From Pseudomonas peradeniyensis (GTDB lineage: Bacteria; Pseudomonadota; Gammaproteobacteria; Pseudomonadales; Pseudomonadaceae): DNA of 64,000 nt. Below, in pieces: positions 26,297 through 34,815 of the stretch (positions are counted from its first letter, which is position 1; every line of letters starts with the position of its first letter). A program made the position numbers and the translations under genes. The stretch spans positions 248,001 to 312,000 of the forward strand of contig NZ_JABWRJ020000004.1 in NCBI RefSeq assembly GCF_014268935.2, written 5' to 3'. Below the pieces are notes generated by a model that was given only the letters and a program-made list of their open reading frames with translations, was not told the origin of the DNA and did no database searches.

Positions 26297-26542
26297 ATGA
26301 AACGTTCGATCGCCCTGCTCGCCCTGAGCGCCACCCTCGCCTCGTTTGGCGCACTGGCCGACACCACCGCCAGCACCTACGAATACGGCATGCCGCTGGA
26401 CATCGCCAAGGTCATCTCGATCACCCCGGCCAGCAACGACGCCGACTGCCAGGTGGGCACCGCGCACATGGTCTACGTCGACCACCAGGGCCAGACCCGC
26501 GAAGTCGACTACCGCCAGATGGGCAATTGCTCGCAGCTGTAA
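26297..26542 (+). CDS. DUF2790 small exported protein
   Basis: An 81-residue secreted protein with signal peptide MKRSIALLALSATLASFGALA and the DUF2790 signature: YEYGMPLDIAKV, a Cys in DADCQVGTAHMVYVD, and a terminal MGNCSQL Cys. The two Cys probably form a disulfide. The ATG at 26297 is preceded by GAGGAG. The function of DUF2790 is unknown; it is Pseudomonas-rich and often metal- or stress-responsive. A second family member is at 63610-63933. Confidence 0.85.
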   Translation: MKRSIALLALSATLASFGALADTTASTYEYGMPLDIAKVISITPASNDADCQVGTAHMVYVDHQGQTREVDYRQMGNCSQL

Positions 26543-26641
26543 ACCCTGGGAAAAATACCAGCCATCTTGCTGAAAGTGCATTTGCCCGCCCACGACACCG
26601 CCGCATGATCTGCCGGGACAACAACAAGAACGTCCCGGACC

Positions 26642-27946
26642 ATGAATACGATCGATACCTCCACGGCCACGCCCGTGCGCGCCTGCGACGCCACCCATGT
26701 CCGCATCACCTGGCGGCTGATGCCGCTGCTGCTGGTGTGCTATCTGTTCGCCCATCTGGATCGCATCAATATCGGCTTCGCCAAGATGCAGATGAGCGCC
26801 GACCTGGGCTTTTCCGACACGGTCTACGGCCTGGGCGCCGGCCTGTTCTTCATCGCCTACGCGCTGTTCGGCGTGCCCAGCAACCTGGCCCTGGAACGGG
26901 TCGGGCCGCGGCGCTGGATCGCCACCCTGATGGTGGTCTGGGGGCTGCTGTCCACCGGCATGATGTGGGTGCAGGACGCCGCCGGCTTCTATGCCCTGCG
27001 GTTTCTGCTGGGGGTGGCCGAAGCGGGTTTCTTCCCCGGCATCCTCGTGGTGCTCAACCGCTGGTACCCGGCGCGCCGCCGCGCCCAGATCACCGCGCTG
27101 TTCGCCATTGCCGTGCCTTTGGCTGGCGTGGTCGGCGGGCCGTTGTCCGGCGGCATTCTCCAGGCCTTCCACGACCAGGGCGGCCTGCGCGGCTGGCAAT
27201 GGATGTTCCTGATCGAGGGCCTGCCGGTGGTGCTGCTCGGACTGGTGGTGCTCAAGTGCCTGCCGGACAGCTTCGAACAGGTCGCCTGGCTCGATGCCGG
27301 GCAAAAACGGGCGCTGCGCGAGGAGATCGACGGCGAGGAGCGACACAAACCCATCAGTTCGCTGGCCGGTCTGCTCGGCAACGCGCAGGTCTGGCTGCTG
27401 GTGGCGGTGTATTGCGCGGTGATGCTGGCGGTCAACACCCTGGCCTTCTGGATGCCCAGCCTGATCCATGGCGCCGGCATCGGCAGCGATGGCCAGGTCG
27501 GCCTGCTCAGCGCCATTCCCTATCTGGCCGGGTGTCTGTTCATGCTCGGTTGCGGGCGCTCCTCGGACCGCCAGCGCGAACGCCGCTGGCACCTGTGCGT
27601 GCCGCTGTTGATGGCCGCCGCCGGCATCGCCCTGGCTGGCTCGGCGCCGGGCAATGCCCTGCTGGTGATGACTGGGCTGGTGATCGCCGGCATGGGCGCC
27701 AGCGCCGCCCTGCCGATGTTCTGGCAACTGCCGCCGGCGTTCCTCGCAAGTGACACCCAGGCCGCCGGCATCGCCATGATCAGCTCGTTCGGCAGCATCG
27801 CCTCGTTCGCCGCGCCCTACCTGATCGGCTGGATGCGCGACAGCACCGCCAACCCGGGGCTGGCCCTGCAGGTGCTGGCCGTGGCCATTGTCTTCGGTGG
27901 CATGTTGGTGCTGAAGGTGCCCGCCAGCGTGGTCAACCCGAAATGA
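26642..27946 (+). CDS. MFS transporter, anion:cation symporter (ACS) family
   Basis: A 434-residue MFS permease with twelve membrane segments. Residues 41-52 read AHLDRINIGFAK, the family signature in helix 1 (D-R-x-N), and GVAEAGFFPGILVVL and RWYPARRRAQITALF match the ACS group of aromatic acid, tartrate and hydroxyphenylacetate transporters. It probably imports an organic anion with protons. It is downstream of the DUF2790 gene and may answer to the LysR regulator at 25249. Confidence 0.87.
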   Translation: MNTIDTSTATPVRACDATHVRITWRLMPLLLVCYLFAHLDRINIGFAKMQMSADLGFSDTVYGLGAGLFFIAYALFGVPSNLALERVGPRRWIATLMVVWGLLSTGMMWVQDAAGFYALRFLLGVAEAGFFPGILVVLNRWYPARRRAQITALFAIAVPLAGVVGGPLSGGILQAFHDQGGLRGWQWMFLIEGLPVVLLGLVVLKCLPDSFEQVAWLDAGQKRALREEIDGEERHKPISSLAGLLGNAQVWLLVAVYCAVMLAVNTLAFWMPSLIHGAGIGSDGQVGLLSAIPYLAGCLFMLGCGRSSDRQRERRWHLCVPLLMAAAGIALAGSAPGNALLVMTGLVIAGMGASAALPMFWQLPPAFLASDTQAAGIAMISSFGSIASFAAPYLIGWMRDSTANPGLALQVLAVAIVFGGMLVLKVPASVVNPK

Positions 27947-27952
27947 ATGGGC

Positions 27953-28648
27953 TCAGGCCAGCAGCTCGCGGATCCAACCGGCCTGGCGGGTGATGTCGCG
28001 CACCTTGTCCTCGGGCACCGGCTGGCGTGCCCGGGCGAAGTTGTCCAGGCTCTGCTGCTTCTGGCGCAGCATTCGCTGCCACTTGAACAGGAAAGCCGGG
28101 CTGCGTACCTGCATCAGCAGCGGGCCGAAGTACAGCTGCTCGGCTGTGTAGGCTACCGCCTCGGCACGTTCGGCGACGATGATCTCGTAGTCGAAGCGGT
28201 TTTCCCGCAGCACTTCCTCGCCGACGATCCGGTAGCCGTTGTCCATCAACCACTGGCGCACTGCAGGCTCGCCGCCGTTGGGTTGCAGGACCAGGCGCTC
28301 ATGGCCGCCCAGGTGCTGCTTGCCGGCCTCGAGAATGTCGCGAATGGTCTCGCCGCCCATGCCGCAGATACTGATCGCGGTGACGCCATCACCCGGCTCG
28401 ATGGCCGCCAGGCCACTGGCATGACGCACCGTGATGCGATCCTCCAGGCCGTTCTCGCGCACGGTGCGCCGTGCAGCCTCGCAGGGCGTGAGCGCCACCT
28501 CGCCGGCCACCGCCGCGACAATCGCACCGCGGCGCACCAGCGCCACCGGCAGGTAGCCATGGTCCGAGCCGATGTCGGCCAGGCACGCCCCGGCCGGCAC
28601 ATGGGCGGCCACCCGCTCCAGACGCATGGACAATGTGTGTTCGTTCAA
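27953..28648 (-). CDS. trmK: tRNA (adenine22-N1)-methyltransferase TrmK-like
   Basis: A 231-residue Rossmann methyltransferase. It shows motif I ADIGSDHGYLPVAL near residue 25, the TrmK hallmark SICGMGGETIRDIL near 95, and LVLQPNGGEPAVRQWL near 118. The family methylates N1 of adenine 22 in tRNA. I chose the TTG at 28648 because AAGAGG is 6-7 nt upstream and the start MNEHTLSMRLERV is family-like; the longer frame to 29035 overlaps the divergent RidA gene. It is convergent with the MFS gene, 6 bp apart. Confidence 0.85.
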   Translation of the reverse strand: MNEHTLSMRLERVAAHVPAGACLADIGSDHGYLPVALVRRGAIVAAVAGEVALTPCEAARRTVRENGLEDRITVRHASGLAAIEPGDGVTAISICGMGGETIRDILEAGKQHLGGHERLVLQPNGGEPAVRQWLMDNGYRIVGEEVLRENRFDYEIIVAERAEAVAYTAEQLYFGPLLMQVRSPAFLFKWQRMLRQKQQSLDNFARARQPVPEDKVRDITRQAGWIRELLA

Positions 28649-28816
28649 CGCAAGCCTCTTCTGACAACCTGGGCCCGGCGCCTGTGGCCGGGTCGGGGCG
28701 CGATTCTGACCGCCCGCGCCGCGCATTTCAAATGCCCGCGACCGGCCGCCCGCCTCGACCTGCCCGACCCGCTCGCGTAGGCTTGGCGGTTTCCTTCCGT
28801 TGCAAGGCGAAAACCC

Positions 28817-29197
28817 ATGGCTAACAGCGACATCATCTACACCCCCGACCCGGACGCCGACTCGATCTCCTCGGACGTTGCCGAATACAACGGCATCCTG
28901 GTCAGCACCCAGGTCCCCGTGCAGGCCGACGGCAGCCTCGAGCTGGGCGACATCACCACCCAGTGCGAATGCACCCTGCAGGCGCTCAAGGTCGCCCTGG
29001 AACGCGCCGGCAGCTCGATGGACCGGGTGCTGCACCTGACCATCTACCTGACCGACATGGCCGACCGGGCGGCGTTCAACGCGGTGTACCAGCGGTTTTT
29101 CAAAAAACCGTGGCCAGTGCGCGCGGCGGTGGGCGTGGCTTCGCTGGCGTTCGAGGGGATGCGCGTGGAAGTGACCGCGATGGCGGCCAAGGGCTGA
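28817..29197 (+). CDS. RidA-family (YjgF/UK114) protein
   Basis: A 126-residue RidA-fold protein, a trimeric enamine/imine deaminase family. The active-site Arg is in PWPVRAAVGVASL (near residue 105) and the Glu in VEVTAMAAKG, both present, so imine hydrolysis is plausible. The usual GPY loop is diverged (YTPDPDADSI), so it may not be a housekeeping RidA. It is divergent from trmK. Confidence 0.85.
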   Translation: MANSDIIYTPDPDADSISSDVAEYNGILVSTQVPVQADGSLELGDITTQCECTLQALKVALERAGSSMDRVLHLTIYLTDMADRAAFNAVYQRFFKKPWPVRAAVGVASLAFEGMRVEVTAMAAKG

Positions 29198-29212
29198 GAA
29201 GGCCTAATGTGT

Positions 29213-29248
29213 CCACGGCCAATGGGTCGTCTGACGCCAGGGCCGTGG
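29213..29248. terminator. Stem-loop between convergent RidA and RHS-core genes
   Basis: CCACGGCC (29213-29220) pairs with GGCCGTGG (29241-29248) around a 20-nt loop in the 66-bp convergent gap. There is no U tract, so the terminator call is tentative. Confidence 0.4.
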
Positions 29249-29263
29249 CGACATACTTTATCA

Positions 29264-30085
29264 CTACGCTTCTCGAACCCCCCTGCCAAGCTCACTCAAC
29301 TCAAGATTTCCAGCCCTTCCTAAAAGAGAAGGGTTGTAATAATCGTCCTTTTTCTTTTGCAAACCTTCTGCCAGCGCAACGAAATCCCTTTTGTTAACGC
29401 CAAGGACATTGTTGGTGATTTTGGAAGCGACCATCGTCGCGAGCGCGGCGAGCGGTATCAAAATGTCTCGAGCCCTGAGTAAATCGGGTTCGTGAACTGC
29501 TTCTGGCCGGCTGTCCAAATCTTGAAAAAACAGAGCAGCTACAACAACCCCTGCAGCAGCACCATCGGTAACTATCGTGGCTTCTTGCTTCCTCTTATCC
29601 CAAAACCTGACAGGCGCCCCTAGCTCACGCTCAGGCACACCGAGTTTTATTAATTCCTCACGAAGGTCGATGTACTCGGACATCGCAGCTCGTTGTTTAA
29701 TATGGCCGAAGAGGTCGGCTGCCCCTACCCCCGCCGCAAATGCACTCAGGGTGTTAGTTGCCGACTTGTATTCACTCCTGCTGAGGGTTCGCCCGCTGGG
29801 ATCTTGATAATTGATAGGATCCCCTTGGCAATAGACGTACGTATTCATACCCCCCTTGCCGAACGGACTCAAGCGGTCGGGTGAGGAGAAGCGCATGATC
29901 AGCGGATTGAAAACCCGATGCCCGTTTCCCAGGTGATAGGTACCTGTCACGGGCTCGCGCAACTGCCCGCAATAGGCCAGCCGAGCCCCGGTTAACAGGC
30001 TCGATGCCCCATAGGGTGGGTAGGCCCTGGTTTCGCCAAGGACTGACTGCTGTCTGTCGGTCCTGCTCAGATGTGTGTGAGCCAT
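29264..30085 (-). CDS. Orphan RHS-core protein with three-segment hydrophobic tail, copy 2
   Basis: A 273-residue paralog of the gene at 24195. The N-terminal ~100 residues match it closely: RAYPPYG, RLAYCGQ, TGTYHLGNGHRVFNPLIMRF, LSPFGKGGMNTYVYCQGDP. After GRTL the sequences diverge, but the tail again has three hydrophobic stretches (near residues 111-126, 172-187 and 210-228). A basic helix ending LQKKKDDYYNPS follows, resembling LQKRIDNPS in copy 1. AGGAGG is 5 nt before the ATG. The tail region (29300-29700) is clearly less GC-rich than its neighbours, a sign of cassette-like acquisition. No neighbouring immunity gene is recognised. Confidence 0.8.
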   Translation of the reverse strand: MAHTHLSRTDRQQSVLGETRAYPPYGASSLLTGARLAYCGQLREPVTGTYHLGNGHRVFNPLIMRFSSPDRLSPFGKGGMNTYVYCQGDPINYQDPSGRTLSRSEYKSATNTLSAFAAGVGAADLFGHIKQRAAMSEYIDLREELIKLGVPERELGAPVRFWDKRKQEATIVTDGAAAGVVVAALFFQDLDSRPEAVHEPDLLRARDILIPLAALATMVASKITNNVLGVNKRDFVALAEGLQKKKDDYYNPSLLGRAGNLELSELGRGVREA

Positions 30086-30143
30086 GGCGTCCTCCTAGCT
30101 GATCAATATCGCTTGACGTTACCAGCGACCCGCAGTGGGCAAC

Positions 30144-30166
30144 ACTGACAGAATTGCCAGGTGCCC
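30144..30166 (-). promoter_or_regulatory. Conserved motif upstream of RHS-core gene 2
   Basis: Minus-strand GGGGCACCTGG followed by AATTCTGTCAGT, 58 nt before the start codon. It matches the element at 25147-25169 at about 19 of 23 positions. Confidence 0.55.
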
Positions 30167-30273
30167 CCTGCAACACGCCCCCTGGCCACGCAGCTTCATC
30201 AGTTAAAGGTGCCGCCACCCCATTTCACCGCTACAATGCCCGCCTTACCGTGACAGCCCGAACCTATAACGAC

Positions 30274-32274
30274 ATGTCCCTTCCAAAGCACCACCTGGAA
30301 CTGCTCAGCCCTGCCCGTGACGTGAGCATCGCCCGCGAGGCGATCCTGCACGGCGCCGACGCCATCTACATCGGCGGCCCGAGCTTCGGCGCGCGCCACA
30401 ACGCCTGCAACGAAGTCAGCGATATCGCCGAGCTGGTGGAGTTCGCCCGCCGCTACCACGCCCGCGTCTTCACCACCATCAACACCATCCTCCACGACAA
30501 CGAGCTGGAGCCTGCGCGCAAGCTGATCCACCAGCTGTACGACGCCGGTGTCGATGCGCTGATCGTGCAGGACCTGGGGGTGATGGAGCTGGATATCCCG
30601 CCGATCGAGCTGCACGCCAGCACCCAGACCGACATCCGCACCCTGGAGCGGGCCAAGTTCCTCGACCAGGCCGGGTTCTCCCAGCTGGTGCTGGCCCGCG
30701 AGCTGAACCTGCAGCAGATCCGCAGCATTGCCGCCGAGACCGACGCAGCCATCGAGTTCTTCATCCACGGCGCGCTGTGCGTGGCCTTCTCCGGCCAGTG
30801 CAACATTTCCCACGCCCAGACCGGGCGCAGCGCCAACCGCGGCGACTGCTCCCAGGCCTGCCGCCTGCCGTACACCCTCAAGGACGACCAGGGCCGCGTG
30901 GTGGCTTTCGAGAAGCACCTGCTGTCGATGAAGGACAACAACCAGACCGCCAACCTGCGCGACCTGGTCGATGCCGGTGTGCGCTCGTTCAAGATCGAGG
31001 GCCGCTACAAGGACGTGGGCTATGTGAAGAACATCACCGCCCACTACCGCAAGGAACTCGATGCCATCCTCGAGGATCGTCCCGAACTGGCCCGCGCCTC
31101 CAGCGGTCGTACCGAGCACTTCTTCGTGCCGGATCCGGACAAGACCTTCCACCGCGGCAGCACCGACTACTTCGTCAGCGATCGCAAGATCGACATCGGC
31201 GCCTTCGACTCCCCCACCTTCACCGGCCTGCCGGTGGGCGTGGTGGAGAAAGTCGGCAAGCGCGACCTGCTGGTGGCCACCGATGTCCCGCTGACCAACG
31301 GCGACGGCCTCAATGTGCTGGTCAAGCGTGAAGTCGTGGGTTTCCGTGCCAACATCGCCGAGCTGAAAAGCGAATCCGAAGAGGACGGCCAGAAGCGCTA
31401 CCGCTACCGCGTCGAACCCAACGAGATGCCCGAGGGCCTGTACAAGCTGCGCCCCAACCACCCGCTGTCGCGCAACCTCGACCACAACTGGCAGCAGGCA
31501 CTGCAGCGCACCTCCGCCGAGCGCCGGGTCGGTGTCGAGTGGCATGCGGTGCTGCGCGAACAACGCCTGATGCTCACCCTCAGCAGTGAAGAGGGTGTCA
31601 GTGTGCAGGTGGCCCTCGACGGGCCGTTCGGTGCCGCCAACAAGCCACAGCAGGCCCTGGACCAACTGCACGACCTGCTTGGCCAGCTGGGCACCACGAT
31701 GTACCACGCCACGGCCATCGAGCTCGATGCCCCGCAGGCGTACTTCATCCCCAACTCGCAGCTCAAGGCCCTGCGCCGCGAAGCCATCGAGGCGCTGACC
31801 GCAGCACGGGTCAAGGCGCACCCACGGGGCGGACGCAAGGCCGAGACCACGCCACCGCCGGTGTACCCCGAGTCGCACCTGTCGTTCCTGGCCAACGTCT
31901 ACAACCAGAAGGCCCGCGACTTCTACCACCGCCACGGCGTGCAACTGATCGACGCCGCCTACGAGGCCCATGAAGAGCACGGCGAAGTGCCGGTGATGAT
32001 CACCAAGCACTGCCTGCGCTTCTCCTTCAACCTGTGCCCCAAGCAGGCCAAGGGCGTGACCGGCGTGCGCACCAAGGTGGCGCCGATGCAGCTGATCCAG
32101 GGTGACGAGGTGCTGACCCTGAAGTTCGACTGCAAGCCTTGCGAGATGCATGTGATCGGCAAGATGAAGAGCCATATCATCGACCTGCCGACCCCGGGCA
32201 GCGCGGTGGCCCAGGTGGTCGGGCACATCAGCCCGGAAGACCTGCTCAAGACCATCCCGCGCGCGCCGCACTGA
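30274..32274 (+). CDS. rlhA: U32-family RNA hydroxylation protein, RlhA/YdcP-like
   Basis: A 666-residue U32 protein with a C-terminal DUF3656-type region, so of the YdcP/RlhA size class (E. coli 653) rather than the shorter YegQ/TrhP. RlhA is needed for 5-hydroxycytidine in 23S rRNA. The U32 core shows LLSPARDVSIAREAILHGAD, IELHASTQTDI and IEFFIHGALCVAFSGQCNIS. Conserved Cys, likely Fe-S or metal ligands, occur at NRGDCSQACRLPY, KHCLRFSFNLCPK and DCKPCEMHV. I chose the ATG at 30274 (MSLPKHHLELLSPARD). The old 'peptidase/collagenase' label is probably misleading. TrhP-like tRNA hydroxylation is the alternative. Confidence 0.8.
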   Translation: MSLPKHHLELLSPARDVSIAREAILHGADAIYIGGPSFGARHNACNEVSDIAELVEFARRYHARVFTTINTILHDNELEPARKLIHQLYDAGVDALIVQDLGVMELDIPPIELHASTQTDIRTLERAKFLDQAGFSQLVLARELNLQQIRSIAAETDAAIEFFIHGALCVAFSGQCNISHAQTGRSANRGDCSQACRLPYTLKDDQGRVVAFEKHLLSMKDNNQTANLRDLVDAGVRSFKIEGRYKDVGYVKNITAHYRKELDAILEDRPELARASSGRTEHFFVPDPDKTFHRGSTDYFVSDRKIDIGAFDSPTFTGLPVGVVEKVGKRDLLVATDVPLTNGDGLNVLVKREVVGFRANIAELKSESEEDGQKRYRYRVEPNEMPEGLYKLRPNHPLSRNLDHNWQQALQRTSAERRVGVEWHAVLREQRLMLTLSSEEGVSVQVALDGPFGAANKPQQALDQLHDLLGQLGTTMYHATAIELDAPQAYFIPNSQLKALRREAIEALTAARVKAHPRGGRKAETTPPPVYPESHLSFLANVYNQKARDFYHRHGVQLIDAAYEAHEEHGEVPVMITKHCLRFSFNLCPKQAKGVTGVRTKVAPMQLIQGDEVLTLKFDCKPCEMHVIGKMKSHIIDLPTPGSAVAQVVGHISPEDLLKTIPRAPH

Positions 32275-32279
32275 AAGAC

Positions 32280-32319
32280 GACCCGCCGTCGCTCCACGGG
32301 ATTTCACCGGCGGCGGGTC
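32280..32319 (+). terminator. Stem-loop after the RlhA-like gene
   Basis: GACCCGCCG (32280-32288) pairs with CGGCGGGTC (32311-32319) 5 bp after the stop codon. It is followed by TAGACTG rather than a U tract, so efficiency is uncertain. Confidence 0.5.
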
Positions 32320-32357
32320 TAGACTGAACAGGGGGCTGCCACACGTGGAGGTGTGAG

Positions 32358-33248
32358 ATGAGCCAGTTCAAGCGATTGTTGGTCATGCTCGGCCCGCAGA
32401 TGCGCCACACGCCTGCCCTGCAGCGCGCCGCAGCGCTGGCCGAATCCAGCGGGGCCCTGCTGGATCTCAATGTCTTCGTCGACGATATCGACACCTTCGG
32501 CCTGATGAGCGACGGCCGCGAACGCGAGCGCCTGCTCGAGGACAACCGCCAGTGGCTGGCCGACGAGGCCGAACAGTTGCGCACGGCCGGCCTGGATGTC
32601 TCCACCGAACTGCTGCTGACCCGCGACCCGCTGGGCAGCGTGCTGGAGCAGGCCGAGCGCCTGGGCTGCGACCTGCTGGTCAAGGACGTGCAGCACGAAC
32701 CCATCCTCAAGCGCCTGCTGGTCACCCCGCTGGACTGGCAACTGCTCAAGGACAGCCCGGTGGCGGTGCACCTGGTCAGCGACATCCGCCTGCCCCTGCC
32801 CCGGCAGATCGCCGCGGCGGTCGACCTCAACAGCCATGGCAGCGGCGAGCACCTGGACGACCAGGTGATCCGCAGCGCCCACGCCCTGGCCCTGCAGTGC
32901 AACGCCGAGCTGCACCTGTTGCATGTATGCGATGCGGCCAGGACCCATATCGCCGACTTCGGCGCTGGCACCGTGACCATGCCAGGGTTCGACACCAGCG
33001 TGCGCACGGCCCAGCGCACGGCGTTCAACCGCCTGGGCGACCACTACCAGATCGACCTGGAGCGTCGCCACTTCCTCGAAGGGCCGGCGGTCAAGGCGAT
33101 CACCCAGTACATCGCCGCCCACCGGGTCGATGTGATCGTCATGGGCAACCACCGGCACGATGCCTTGCAGGCGTTTCTCGGTGGTACCACGGCGCATGTG
33201 CTGGAGCACCCGCTGTGCAATGTACTGGCGATCAAGGCCGTGCGTTAA
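32358..33248 (+). CDS. Universal stress protein, UspE-like tandem domain
   Basis: A 296-residue protein with two Usp domains (about residues 3-145 and 150-296), as in UspE. The second ends in the ATP-binding-type motif VIVMGNHRHDALQAFLGGTTAHVLEH; the equivalent in domain 1 (LLVKDVQHEPILKRLLVTPLDWQLL) is degenerate. It is cytoplasmic and probably induced in stationary phase or low oxygen. GGAGGTGTG precedes the ATG. Confidence 0.86.
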   Translation: MSQFKRLLVMLGPQMRHTPALQRAAALAESSGALLDLNVFVDDIDTFGLMSDGRERERLLEDNRQWLADEAEQLRTAGLDVSTELLLTRDPLGSVLEQAERLGCDLLVKDVQHEPILKRLLVTPLDWQLLKDSPVAVHLVSDIRLPLPRQIAAAVDLNSHGSGEHLDDQVIRSAHALALQCNAELHLLHVCDAARTHIADFGAGTVTMPGFDTSVRTAQRTAFNRLGDHYQIDLERRHFLEGPAVKAITQYIAAHRVDVIVMGNHRHDALQAFLGGTTAHVLEHPLCNVLAIKAVR

Positions 33249-33255
33249 ACGACTA

Positions 33256-33286
33256 AAGCCCGCCCCCACGCTGCGGGAGCGGGCTT
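33256..33286. terminator. Bidirectional terminator hairpin between UspE-like gene and pagL
   Basis: AAGCCCGC (33256-33263) pairs perfectly with GCGGGCTT (33279-33286), with further pairing of CCC and GGG in the loop. It lies 8 bp after the usp stop and just before the pagL stop (convergent). Confidence 0.7.
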
Positions 33287-33293
33287 GCCCGGT

Positions 33294-33815
33294 TCAGAAG
33301 CCTTTGCTGTAGAACAGCGAGTACGACTCGATCCCGTCGTTGGGCTGCTTAAGCCCGGCGTTGGAATAGTGCATGGCGCGAATGCCGATCTTCTGCTCCG
33401 CTGGCAACTTCAGGCCGAAGCCGATCCGGTCCTCAAAGTTCAGCGCCGAGCCCATGCGCTGGTCGCCCACGTCGGTCTTGGAAAATGCCGCCAGGCCAAT
33501 GCCGGCCTCGATGAACGGGGTGTAGGTGAAACCACTGAACTCGTAGACGAACACCGGGCTGAACGACAGCGAGTGGGCGCCACTGGCCTCGCCACCTTCC
33601 CAGTAGGTGTAGGCCGCGTCCCAGTAACCGGTCAGGTGGCCGGTGCTGCTTTCCAGCCATTTCTTGTCCCAGTCGAATGACATCCCGATACGGTAGGTCA
33701 TGTCGCCCTGGCCAGTGGCGCCCACGGCACCGGATACCTGGGCGGCCTGGGCCAGGTTGGCGCCGGCGAATGCCAGCACGGCGGCAGCCAACGTAGTGGC
33801 GAGACGGGTCTTCAT
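33294..33815 (-). CDS. pagL: PagL-like lipid A 3-O-deacylase
   Basis: A 173-residue outer-membrane beta-barrel enzyme that removes the 3-O acyl chain from lipid A. The signal peptide ends near ANLAQA. The catalytic His-Ser pair is in IRAMHYSNAGLKQPN, with the Glu in DGIESYS a few residues later, so the triad is complete, and the chain ends in Phe as outer-membrane barrels do. The start at 33815 is supported by AGGAG and the signal peptide; the upstream extension to 33995 is not coding-like. Confidence 0.88.
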   Translation of the reverse strand: MKTRLATTLAAAVLAFAGANLAQAAQVSGAVGATGQGDMTYRIGMSFDWDKKWLESSTGHLTGYWDAAYTYWEGGEASGAHSLSFSPVFVYEFSGFTYTPFIEAGIGLAAFSKTDVGDQRMGSALNFEDRIGFGLKLPAEQKIGIRAMHYSNAGLKQPNDGIESYSLFYSKGF

Positions 33816-34029
33816 CAAATGACTTCTCCTGATGGTCTTCACGGGCAGGCCCGCGACCTGGCGCGTACCTGCGGGCAAGTGGGGGCTGCGCCCCTCGTTC
33901 TGCACCAGCAACCCGGCACATCCAACCGGGTTACAAGTGGTAATACTTCCTCGATTATTGTCCGAATATTCCGATAGTGGAAAGTGATTTGCCACTATTG
34001 GCTAAGGACACTGCGTTCCATTCAAGGGT

Positions 34030-34764
34030 TCAGTCGTATTCCGCCTCCTCGTGCTCGCCCAGCAACCGGCGCTGGCGGGGCGTGGCCTGGGCCAGCACCT
34101 GCGGGTTGAACTGCCAGTGCAGGTAGGGCGAGAACTTCTGCGCCACCATACGCCGGCCATAGTGCACCTGGAGCATGTCGCGCACCTGCCCGACGCTGCG
34201 GTTGGCGCCGCCGCGGTGCCAGACATCGCTGCGAAACACCAGCGCATCACCGGCCCGGCACAGCACTGCCACCGCGCCCTGCCCTTGCCAGGCCTGTTCA
34301 CCCTCGCCGGGGTGGCGCCCGGAGCGATGGCTGCCGGGCACGATCCAGGTCGGCCCTATCGCCTCGTCGATATCGCAGAGGTATAGCTGCGCCGTGAGGA
34401 TCTGCGCGGGCTGCGTGAAGCCCGCGTCGCCTGGCAGTTCGAATGACAGGTGATCGAGGTGCAGGCCCATGCCCGGATAGCCGGGGTGACTGCGCCAGGC
34501 GGTCTGGCCGATGATGTGGCAATCGCTGCCCAGTGCCGCCTCGGCCAGTTCGATCAGCGCCGGCAGGTCGAGAAACGGCAGCCACAGCGGATCACGGTTG
34601 AAAACACACTTGTAGTGCTCCAACAGGCCCTGGTAGTCCCAGTGGATTGGCTGCAGGTCGTCAATGGCGCAGCGTAGCAGCGCGATCTGCACGGGATCGA
34701 GCACCTTGGGTATGACGGCGTAACCCAGCTCATCCAGAGCCTGCAGGCCGTCCTGAAGATGCAT
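34030..34764 (-). CDS. Phytanoyl-CoA dioxygenase (PhyH) family oxygenase
   Basis: A 244-residue Fe(II)/2-oxoglutarate dioxygenase. The HxD metal motif is in GMGLHLDHLSFEL (near residue 103), the distal His in SDVWHRGGANRS (near 185), and the Arg after it probably binds 2-oxoglutarate. Substrates in this family range from phytanoyl-CoA to ectoine, amino acids and secondary metabolites, and no neighbour indicates which. The 213-bp gap to pagL contains only an AT-rich promoter-like stretch. Confidence 0.8.
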   Translation of the reverse strand: MHLQDGLQALDELGYAVIPKVLDPVQIALLRCAIDDLQPIHWDYQGLLEHYKCVFNRDPLWLPFLDLPALIELAEAALGSDCHIIGQTAWRSHPGYPGMGLHLDHLSFELPGDAGFTQPAQILTAQLYLCDIDEAIGPTWIVPGSHRSGRHPGEGEQAWQGQGAVAVLCRAGDALVFRSDVWHRGGANRSVGQVRDMLQVHYGRRMVAQKFSPYLHWQFNPQVLAQATPRQRRLLGEHEEAEYD

Positions 34765-34782
34765 GACGCCCCTCCACCGCCC

Positions 34783-34810
34783 TCGTGGGAGCGGGCTTGC
34801 CCCGCGATCG
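34783..34810. repeat. Single REP element
   Basis: TCGTGGGAGCGGGCTTGCCCCGCGATCG fits the P. putida REP core. It lies between two minus-strand genes, so it may separate their transcripts. Confidence 0.7.
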
Positions 34811-34815
34811 CGCCC

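Noticed and set aside
30199..32307. 702-residue minus-strand frame opposite the RlhA-like gene
   Set aside because: Composition is a Val/Leu/Gly/Gln shadow and it covers a protein with recognised U32 motifs on the other strand.
33816..33995. N-terminal extension of PagL
   Set aside because: It would place 60 unconserved residues before a clear signal peptide that has its own AGGAG site.
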